DNA from: Vibrio sinaloensis
Lineage (GTDB): Bacteria > Pseudomonadota > Gammaproteobacteria > Enterobacterales > Vibrionaceae
Length of the DNA stretch: 64,000 bases
Direction of reading: 5' to 3'
Assembly (NCBI RefSeq): GCF_000808535.1
Contig: NZ_JWLV01000001.1
Coordinates: 310,001-374,000, forward strand
The notes beneath the pieces were generated by a model. The model did no database searches. It was not told the origin of the DNA and was given only the letters and a program-made list of their open reading frames with translations. Made by a program: the position numbers and the translations under genes. Below, piece after piece: positions 57,527-64,000 of this stretch. Positions within the stretch are counted from its first letter, which is position 1; each line of letters opens with the position of its first letter.

Positions 57527-58216
57527 TTAGTTCGTTGCATCTTGGCCTTGGCGCTGATTTCTGAAATATAACCTCGATTGGGCGATAAACTTGTTCGGGT
57601 CAACAAACTGGTGAAAAATCGGGTGTTCGGTTGTGTAACCTGTCATCCAATTGCTACGCCCACTTGTTGGGTAGTCAGACGGTGATCCGAGCCGTATCGA
57701 GAAGTGCAAGTGTGGCACTATACCAATACCATAACCTTCATCCGTTTCTGCAATAAATCCAATGAGCTGCCCTTTGGTCACAGAGGCTCCCTTTTCAATC
57801 AACCATCGTCTCGCCGACACGTGACCATACAAAGAGTAAGCTCCTTTGGGAGTATGTTCGATGATAATCACGCCGCCATACGCCGCCTCATGGTCCGAGA
57901 AATAGACCGTTCCATCAGATATTGCATACACTTTCGTACCGGGAGCGGCAAAGTAATCCACCGCTGAGTGATAGAGATTCGGAAACAACGACGCCTGACC
58001 AAATTCTGCGAAATCTTGGAGCACGCCAGTTTCCTCCAGTGGCCATTGATAAGGCCCATTAGAGGTCGCAATGATATTCTCCAAAATCGGGGCGACGTTT
58101 TGCTCTTGGCGCTCTACCGCTTGCTCTTTTTTGTCGCTTATCAGCTTTGCTAGCCAAAAAGTCACCATGAGCAGTAGAACAAAGAGATAAGGAAACCATT
58201 TTCCGCGTTTAATCAT
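57527..58216 (-). CDS. M23-family peptidase (membrane-anchored)
   Basis: 229 residues from the ATG at 58216 (MIKRGKWFPYLF). The frame opens at 58246. One N-terminal membrane helix (about 7-25) anchors a periplasmic domain. The LytM-type zinc site is visible as YHSAVDYFAAPGTKVYA, with His and Asp ligands, and PHLHFSI, with catalytic and ligand histidines. YSLYGHV lies between them. Such enzymes cut peptidoglycan cross-links or serve as amidase activators. The intact HxxxD and HxH favour activity. It stands 6 bp from the convergent nuclease gene. Confidence 0.87.
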   Translation of the reverse strand: MIKRGKWFPYLFVLLLMVTFWLAKLISDKKEQAVERQEQNVAPILENIIATSNGPYQWPLEETGVLQDFAEFGQASLFPNLYHSAVDYFAAPGTKVYAISDGTVYFSDHEAAYGGVIIIEHTPKGAYSLYGHVSARRWLIEKGASVTKGQLIGFIAETDEGYGIGIVPHLHFSIRLGSPSDYPTSGRSNWMTGYTTEHPIFHQFVDPNKFIAQSRLYFRNQRQGQDATN

Positions 58217-58426
58217 TTTATTTTCGCCAACGGGTTGTTTTGTCACAGCATAACTAACCCAAGTTGGCGAGCAATAGGAGCCATCCCATAAGGTGAAAAG
58301 TTAATCTAACATTAATCATACAGCGTACTTATTAATGCCTTATCCCATCAAACTCGGAGTTTTATTTGATTCTATGTCGACTTTCTGCTGCAATTTAGCC
58401 TCCATAAGACTTGAGCACTTATAAGC

Positions 58427-60784
58427 ATGAATTTACGGACATTTTTTGTAATGGCTGCGGTCACTCTGTTCGCAGGGTGCGCGACCTACGCAGGGCTAAA
58501 TTTCGACCAACTGTTTGGCGAAGCCGAAGTGGTTGAGCGCCGCGTCGACGCACAAACTCATGAAGGCGTGTTCTTTCTTGACGAAGTTAAACCGATTATT
58601 GATAAACGCTGCGTCGTTTGCCACGCCTGCTATGATGCCCCCTGCCAACTAAAAATGTCTTCTGTCGAAGGCATCGACCGCGGCGCGAGCAAAGAATTAG
58701 TCTATCAAGGTACGCGCTTAACAGCGGCAAAACCGAGTCGACTGTTTGAGGATGCGCAATCAACACAAGAGTGGCGAACCATGGGATTCCACCCAGTGCT
58801 CAATGAACGCATGCAAACGCCAACCGCCAATCTAGAAGCGGGCTTGGTTGCAAAGATGTTGATGCAAAAAGAAGCCCACCCACTACCAAACGAGACTCAA
58901 CTGACTGGTTTTGATTTTTCCGTCGATCGCGACCAAGTGTGCCCAACCATTGAAGAATATCAGCAGTATCAAAATGACTACCCGACGTGGGGGATGCCCT
59001 ACGGAATGCCAAACCTGACCAAACACGAATACTCAACACTGATCAATTGGCTTCAAGACGGCGCCATCATGAACACGCCACTGCCCCTGACGCAAGCGCA
59101 GCAACGCCTTGTCGACGAGTACGAAGTGTTACTGAATAAGAGCTCACGCAAAGTTCAACTTGCCGCACGTTACATTTATGAGCATCTGTTTCTGTCGCAC
59201 CTTTACTTTTCTGATCTAAATGAGCCAGAGCCAAGATTCTTTACGTTGGTGCGATCTAAAACGCCACCTGGCGAACCTGTAGAGCGCATTGCGACCCGCC
59301 GACCGTATGACGATCCCAACGTAGAGCGCGTCTACTACCGCCTAATACCAGAACAAGGCACAATTGTTGACAAAACGCATATGCCGTTTGCGCTTAACAA
59401 AGAGCGGATGCTCAACTGGAAAACATGGTTTATCGACGCTGACTACACAGTTGCTCAACTACCAGGCTACGAGCCAGAGGTTGCCGCTAACCCAATGACA
59501 GCGTTTATTGACTTGCCAGTTAAAGCGCGATTTAAGTTCATGCTTGATAATGCGCAGAACACCATCAACGCCTTTATTAAAGGTCCGGTTTGCCGGGGAC
59601 AACTGGCGCTTAACGTTATCAATGACCGTTTTTGGGTGTTTTTCCTCGACCCAGATAAGTCCGACATACCAGAAGTCAACGAGTTCTATCGCTCTCAGGC
59701 TGACAACCTTAAGCTACCGGCAGAGCTAGAGAGTAATACCCTACCGATAACCAGTTGGGTCTCCTATTCACGCCAACAAGCGCGTTATTTAAAGGCAAAA
59801 TCGGAGTTCGTTAATGAGTGGTTTAAAGATGGTAAGCACCTGACCACCGATGTCATTTGGACCGGAAATGGCACCAATCCGAACGCCGCATTAACGGTGT
59901 TCCGACACTTTGACAGCGCCTCGGTGGTGCAAGGTTTGGTTGGCACGCCGCCTAAAACAGCTTGGGTGCTCGATTATGCGTTAATTGAACGTATCCACTA
60001 CTTATTGGTTGCCGGTTTCGACGTTTATGGCAACTTTGGTCATCAACTTATGACACGCATGTTCATGGACTTTTTGCGCCTAGAGGGTGAAAGTAATTTC
60101 GTGGCGTTGCTGCCAAGAGATGTGCGCCATCAAGAGCAGTCAAGTTGGTACCAAGATCAAAGCCCGCAACTGAGCGACTTCTTACAGCGTAATGTTGCGC
60201 CATTTGATCAACCGACCCAAGTCGCTTACCAAACCGATAACCCGAAAGCAGAGCTCTACGATATCCTCCGCACCCAGCTTGCGCCTGTCCTCAACAATCG
60301 CTATGACATAGAGCAAACTGGCTTCTCTATCGCCAATGAACAGCGATTAAGAAGCATCAATCACATTAAGGGCGAAGGTCTACTCTATGTACCGCAAATT
60401 AGCATGGTGATGATCCGCTCTAAGCAGGGAGACGACCAGCTCTTCACCCTACTTCATGACAACGCGCATACCAATATATCCAGCCTGTTTGATGAAGAGA
60501 GCAATCGCGACCCGAAAAACGATAGCCTTACTCTAGTGAGAGGAGTGATCGGCAGTTACCCAGCCGCGTATCTATCTCTCGAGGAGTCCGACATTCCACA
60601 ATTTGTAACTTTGCTTAGTAACATTGAGAGTGAAGAAGACTACGTTAAGTTATTGGATAGATTCGCTGTTAGACGCAGCTCTGATGAATTCTGGCCCTTT
60701 AGCGACCGCGTTCATCGCTGGTATCAGCAAAATCAACCGATCGAATTTGGATTGCTAGACTATAATCGTTTTGAAAATAGGTAA
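58427..60784 (+). CDS. cti: Fatty acid cis/trans isomerase
   Basis: 785 residues, the size expected for Cti. The N-terminal signal ends in FAGC (Cys18), so it may be lipidated here rather than simply cleaved. A haem-binding CVVCH motif lies at about 62-66, followed by ACYDAPCQLKMSS, as in known Cti proteins. The enzyme isomerises cis-unsaturated acyl chains of membrane phospholipids to trans in the periplasm, a rapid response to solvents and heat. It may be co-transcribed with the small ORF downstream. Confidence 0.92.
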   Translation: MNLRTFFVMAAVTLFAGCATYAGLNFDQLFGEAEVVERRVDAQTHEGVFFLDEVKPIIDKRCVVCHACYDAPCQLKMSSVEGIDRGASKELVYQGTRLTAAKPSRLFEDAQSTQEWRTMGFHPVLNERMQTPTANLEAGLVAKMLMQKEAHPLPNETQLTGFDFSVDRDQVCPTIEEYQQYQNDYPTWGMPYGMPNLTKHEYSTLINWLQDGAIMNTPLPLTQAQQRLVDEYEVLLNKSSRKVQLAARYIYEHLFLSHLYFSDLNEPEPRFFTLVRSKTPPGEPVERIATRRPYDDPNVERVYYRLIPEQGTIVDKTHMPFALNKERMLNWKTWFIDADYTVAQLPGYEPEVAANPMTAFIDLPVKARFKFMLDNAQNTINAFIKGPVCRGQLALNVINDRFWVFFLDPDKSDIPEVNEFYRSQADNLKLPAELESNTLPITSWVSYSRQQARYLKAKSEFVNEWFKDGKHLTTDVIWTGNGTNPNAALTVFRHFDSASVVQGLVGTPPKTAWVLDYALIERIHYLLVAGFDVYGNFGHQLMTRMFMDFLRLEGESNFVALLPRDVRHQEQSSWYQDQSPQLSDFLQRNVAPFDQPTQVAYQTDNPKAELYDILRTQLAPVLNNRYDIEQTGFSIANEQRLRSINHIKGEGLLYVPQISMVMIRSKQGDDQLFTLLHDNAHTNISSLFDEESNRDPKNDSLTLVRGVIGSYPAAYLSLEESDIPQFVTLLSNIESEEDYVKLLDRFAVRRSSDEFWPFSDRVHRWYQQNQPIEFGLLDYNRFENR

Positions 60785-60824
60785 AACCAACTAACAAGCA
60801 GTGCCGCTGCTCATGGGAGGTATT

Positions 60825-61013
60825 ATGGGAATTCAAGATAGCATTAAGATTTTGGAACAGCAGATCTATGTGGCGTGTTCGGAAGGAGACTACGACACAG
60901 TCAAAATGCTAGAACATCAATTGGATAACTTACGCACCAAAGCGGAACACCCATTTGATGAAGACCCGTATGCTCCAGAGGGAAAGTTCTTCCCGGAGGA
61001 TGACTGGTACTAA
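60825..61013 (+). CDS. Small acidic conserved-type protein
   Basis: 62 residues from the ATG at 60825 with an excellent GGGAGG 4 bases upstream. It begins MGIQDSIKILEQQIYVACSE, with a short amphipathic or coiled helix, and ends in an acidic aromatic tail GKFFPEDDWY. No family name is known to me. It starts 40 bp after cti and is followed by a strong terminator, so it may be in the same transcript. Confidence 0.7.
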   Translation: MGIQDSIKILEQQIYVACSEGDYDTVKMLEHQLDNLRTKAEHPFDEDPYAPEGKFFPEDDWY

Positions 61014-61017
61014 TACC

Positions 61018-61050
61018 AACACCCCACAATCATGTGGGGTGTTTTGTTTT
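61018..61050. terminator. Terminator between the small ORF and the diguanylate cyclase gene
   Basis: AACACCCCACA and TGTGGGGTGTT with a 4-base loop, followed by TTGTTTTTG on the plus strand. Confidence 0.9.
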
Positions 61051-61064
61051 TGCGTCAGTGAGCA

Positions 61065-63038
61065 TCAGTCCGTTTGATAGTAGGATGATTTGTCGCTGTA
61101 CATGGCAGTGTCGGCTTTTTTGAGTAGCTGACGTAAACCTGAATGGGATTTAATGTCTCGAGCAATACCAATAGCGACGGTGACCTCAACCTCCTCGCCG
61201 TTGGATCTCTTTACACAGACGGTCGACAATTGAGATTTAAGCCTCTCTACTCCACTCAAACCGAGCCGGCTGATGACAATAAACTCGTCACCACCGACAC
61301 GATAGGCGTTTTCCTTCGTCAGGCGTTTAATCTGCTTGGCAACCGCTCGCAATACTTCATCACCGAAATGGTGACCGTACGTGTCATTAAACTGTTTGAA
61401 ACGATTGATATCGAGATAGAGAACCGTCCCATTTTCCACCGTTGATTTAGCAAGGTATCGATCTAACGCTCTTCGGTTTTTCAGTCCAGTAAGCTGATCG
61501 GTGGTGGACTGGTGATTCAAATAGAGCAAAGCGCAAGTGGCAAACAAGACAAACATCACGAACAACACCCTAACTTGGATATTGAATTTTTGCTCGGCGC
61601 TGTACAAATTACGCCAAGCGGGCTGAATGTTGTACATGTTGGCAATAGATTGAATATCAATGATATCCTGCACTTGCGAGAAGGCTTCTGCCAAAAGTCT
61701 CCCTTCCTCAGTTCGATTAAAACCAAATGCAATGTTGGACTCAAAGAACACACCTAAGCTGTCGTCTTCCTCAATGTTCAACAACTTATCTTTTCGTAGC
61801 ATTCGATTCAAAGCGGCGCGATCAACCACAATGTAATCCACTTCACCGGCAACCAAAGCATCAATCAGAGCTTGCTGATTGTCGACAAAGTAAAACTGCT
61901 TTTGGGGCAAAGCGGCTTGCAGTTTTTTGACCGCATAATCCTCTTTCACTACCCCGATCCGCTCTGTAATAAGTTCCGATACATAGCGATAGATGCCATC
62001 TTTGTAGCCGGAACGTTTCACCAAAATGGTCATAGCCCGGTAGTGTGGCTTCGCAAAGTAGGTATACGATTCACGTGACGGAGAAACATGTATCGGCGCA
62101 ATCACATCGATGTTCTGCGCTTTGAAATCAGTGTACATGCTTTGCCAAGACTCATCAGCCCGGCTCGTCACCTTACAATTGAGCTCGAGCATTTGACACG
62201 TTTGCTGCAAAATCGTGTAAGTCACCCCTTTGATTGCCCCGCTGGTTTGATAAATCACGTAGGGATACACAGGCTCCAACTTGACTGAGAGAGGTTTTGT
62301 TTGGTCTAAGCCATGGCGAACGAGGTTTTTCTTAATCGCAGTCAAGCGGATTTGTTTTTGATAGTGGATCATGGAGTCATGGAGCAACCGTTGGACAGGC
62401 TCTGTCTGTGCATAACGAACAAACTGTTCAACCAATGTTACGTCGCTATCTTTTGCCACTGCAATGGTGACAGGAGGCGCACCAATTTTGTTGTTGATGA
62501 CTTCCGCTTGAAAACCGGCACTGTTAAACGCTTTCAGATAGTTGATACCGGCAACAATGGCATCAACTTGGCCACCGTTGAGTAGCTTTTTCGCCTCTTC
62601 TACCGTTGAGTATTCATAGATTGCGATGCTGGGGTAATGACGCTTCACAAGGTCTACAAATATGGTTCGTACCGGTACGGCTACACGTTTGACGTGCTTA
62701 AAATCGATGTTGTCTTTGTAAAACAGGTAGGTGTATTCAATGTTGGTCGGGGCGGGCAAATGTAGGTATTTCGCCCGTTGTTCACTGTAAGTCGTGTTCG
62801 GTGCAAAATCACTCTCTCCCGATCTGATCGAATCGAGCACTTCGCCGAAGGTATCAAAATGTCGATAGGTAAACTGGAGACCAAACTCTTCACTTAATGC
62901 GCCAAAAAGCTGCTTGGCGACAAAATCATCGGCGGTAATGGCGACGTCATAGTTTTGCCGCTGCTGAGCAGGAGCGGCGGCGGCTTCTATGCAAAAAACA
63001 CAGAGGCTGAGCAATAAAAGGTGTATTCCCGACTTCAC
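61065..63038 (-). CDS. Diguanylate cyclase with two periplasmic solute-binding domains
   Basis: 657 residues. A signal peptide (cleavage near AAAAPA, about residue 22) is followed by two tandem bacterial solute-binding type-3 domains (about 28-240 and 250-470). One membrane helix (about 490-508, VRVLFVMFVLFATCALLYL) and a GGDEF domain follow. DQLTGLKNRRAL and LDINRFKQFNDTYGH are intact, and the active site GGDEF is at 582-586. The RxxD inhibitory site expected just before it is absent (RLTKENAYR). It should make c-di-GMP in response to a periplasmic amino-acid-like ligand. It is a single gene on the minus strand. Confidence 0.9.
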   Translation of the reverse strand: MKSGIHLLLLSLCVFCIEAAAAPAQQRQNYDVAITADDFVAKQLFGALSEEFGLQFTYRHFDTFGEVLDSIRSGESDFAPNTTYSEQRAKYLHLPAPTNIEYTYLFYKDNIDFKHVKRVAVPVRTIFVDLVKRHYPSIAIYEYSTVEEAKKLLNGGQVDAIVAGINYLKAFNSAGFQAEVINNKIGAPPVTIAVAKDSDVTLVEQFVRYAQTEPVQRLLHDSMIHYQKQIRLTAIKKNLVRHGLDQTKPLSVKLEPVYPYVIYQTSGAIKGVTYTILQQTCQMLELNCKVTSRADESWQSMYTDFKAQNIDVIAPIHVSPSRESYTYFAKPHYRAMTILVKRSGYKDGIYRYVSELITERIGVVKEDYAVKKLQAALPQKQFYFVDNQQALIDALVAGEVDYIVVDRAALNRMLRKDKLLNIEEDDSLGVFFESNIAFGFNRTEEGRLLAEAFSQVQDIIDIQSIANMYNIQPAWRNLYSAEQKFNIQVRVLFVMFVLFATCALLYLNHQSTTDQLTGLKNRRALDRYLAKSTVENGTVLYLDINRFKQFNDTYGHHFGDEVLRAVAKQIKRLTKENAYRVGGDEFIVISRLGLSGVERLKSQLSTVCVKRSNGEEVEVTVAIGIARDIKSHSGLRQLLKKADTAMYSDKSSYYQTD

Positions 63039-63147
63039 TTATTTTTCTATTTATTATTAATTTTGGCATATCGTACAGTATCTTAAGTGAGATAAGCAAT
63101 CAGTTGATTGGTGGTTCCTTTTCAGCCTTATCAGCTAATCGAGCTAT

Positions 63148-63183
63148 AGAGTGGTGCTGTCCTCCGCGGATGTTCACCACTCT
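63148..63183 (-). terminator. Hairpin downstream of the sigma-54-activator-like gene
   Basis: AGAGTGGTG and CACCACTCT pair perfectly across an 18-base loop. No T-tract follows on the minus strand, so it may be a weak terminator or an RNA-stabilising stem. Confidence 0.45.
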
Positions 63184-63215
63184 TAATCGGTTACTGACGC
63201 TATTTTCTATTCTTG

Positions 63216-64000
63216 CTACTTTGCACTTTTAAACGATTCTTTATCAATATCGTGCTTTTTCATGCGTAAATAGAGCTTTTTACGCGGCACTTTTAAATAA
63301 TCCGCAGCGTCGCTAACTCGCCCTGAGTGAAGGAATAACGCATCTTCAATCACGCCCTTTTCAAAATCATCGACCAGTTCGTCAAGTGGCAGCATGGTTT
63401 CAGCTTGGGTGTAAATTTTGTCTTTTCCCGTCAACTTAACGATGCCTACCGCAAACAACTCGGCCACGTTTCTTAGCTCTCGAACGTTGCCCGGCCATAA
63501 GTGACCGCGTAACACAGAAAGGTAATTGGGCTCGACTTTTGGGATGACTTTGCCCAGCTTGAGACAGCTCTGTTTCAAAAAGTGGTGGAACAACACCACG
63601 ACATCATCGGGTCTTTGGCGAAGCGGTGGCATCTCTATCACCCCCTGATTCAAAACGTAATAGAGCTCGGGGATGAGGCTTTGTTCAGCAATGAGCTGTT
63701 CTGGATCTTTGCCAAATATCGCAATCGCTCTAAACGCCTTCCCTTCCCTCTCGTTGGCGATCAAATGCTGCGCCAGCATTCGTTGACAGGGCTCAGAGAG
63801 TTGCTCTGCGCCATCAAGCAGCAAGGTGCCTACGGTCACTCTTGCGAGCATCTCGCTTAATTGTGACTCCGATAAATTAGGGTCAGCGTGTATCGCCTCG
63901 CATCTGTTTGGTTGTGAAGACATGGTATGCAATAAATTCGCCGCTAAGTGTCGCCCGCTTCCTGACTCACCCCAAATGACAACATGGTTTTCAAGCAACA
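63216..64000 (-). CDS. Sigma-54-activator-like regulator with degenerate AAA+ domain, C-terminal part
   Basis: The gene runs off the window, and at least 261 residues are visible. The layout is that of NtrC/DctD-type activators: a Walker A region (GESGSGRH), LRQRPDDVVVLFHHFL, HLWPGNVRELRN and a C-terminal Fis-type HTH (GRVSDAADYLKVPRKKLYLRM). Key residues are changed. Walker A has Arg where Lys is required. The GAFTGA loop that contacts sigma-54 is not present in the expected interval. Walker B reads LLLDG instead of LxLDE. The usual LYYRLN arginine finger is LYYVLN. DNA binding is likely intact, but ATP-driven activation is doubtful. The N-terminal sensing domain is outside the window. Confidence 0.8.
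   Translation of the reverse strand, partial: LLENHVVIWGESGSGRHLAANLLHTMSSQPNRCEAIHADPNLSESQLSEMLARVTVGTLLLDGAEQLSEPCQRMLAQHLIANEREGKAFRAIAIFGKDPEQLIAEQSLIPELYYVLNQGVIEMPPLRQRPDDVVVLFHHFLKQSCLKLGKVIPKVEPNYLSVLRGHLWPGNVRELRNVAELFAVGIVKLTGKDKIYTQAETMLPLDELVDDFEKGVIEDALFLHSGRVSDAADYLKVPRKKLYLRMKKHDIDKESFKSAK

Overview
The window reads as chromosomal DNA of a marine gamma-proteobacterium, most likely a Vibrio (Harveyi-clade-like), possibly the second chromosome. The support is the PHA gene order phaB-phaA, an RND pump fed by two adaptor lipoproteins, a citrate-fermentation island in the Vibrio/Klebsiella style, Vibrio-type DUF3332, DUF3360 and Cti proteins, and moderate GC with AT-rich spacers. 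No insertion sequence, phage gene, integron or CRISPR array was seen. The species assignment is inference.

Layout. 1-0.9 kb: start of a polyhydroxybutyrate operon (phaB, then phaA cut by the window edge). 1.5-7.6 kb: RND efflux operon with two membrane-fusion lipoproteins, read divergently from a TetR repressor across a clear palindromic operator. 7.7-13.3 kb: a sensor kinase/response regulator pair flanked by two lipoproteins; a shared CTTACA motif suggests one regulon. One of these lipoproteins joins a ClpP-like domain to a zinc-peptidase motif. 13.4-18.2 kb: an EF-G-like GTPase, a chemoreceptor and a small zinc-binding protein.

18.3-34.7 kb is a complete citrate fermentation island. It contains tctCBA (uptake), citC (lyase ligase), citAB (sensor and regulator), citDEFXG with a trailing DUF5718 gene (citrate lyase and its prosthetic-group enzymes), oadGAB (Na+-pumping oxaloacetate decarboxylase) and a second, divergent citX. 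A 24-bp element recurs in front of oadG, citC and tctC and is the best candidate for the CitB operator.

34.8-37.6 kb: a membrane protein and an HlyD/DUF2955 export pair. 37.8-38.0 kb: two tandem tRNA-Gly(UCC) genes. 38.2-44.5 kb: a DUF3332 lipoprotein, an AlsT-type symporter and a 2-oxoacid dehydrogenase E1alpha-E1beta-E2 operon with no E3. 44.5-49.9 kb: a chemoreceptor, then etfBA divergent from ETF-ubiquinone oxidoreductase across a LiuR-like palindrome. 49.9-52.5 kb: a large Cache-PAS-nucleotidyltransferase fusion. 52.6-54.3 kb: a DUF3360 transporter with a riboswitch-like leader. 54.6-63.0 kb: an OFA-family MFS transporter, a FAN1-like nuclease, an M23 peptidase, fatty acid cis/trans isomerase and a diguanylate cyclase with periplasmic solute-binding domains. 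The window ends inside a sigma-54-activator-like gene whose ATPase motifs are degenerate.

The most unusual items are the DUF3360 leader RNA, the 24-bp citrate-island element, the protease-like lipoprotein, the pseudo-AAA+ regulator and the 853-residue nucleotidyltransferase fusion.
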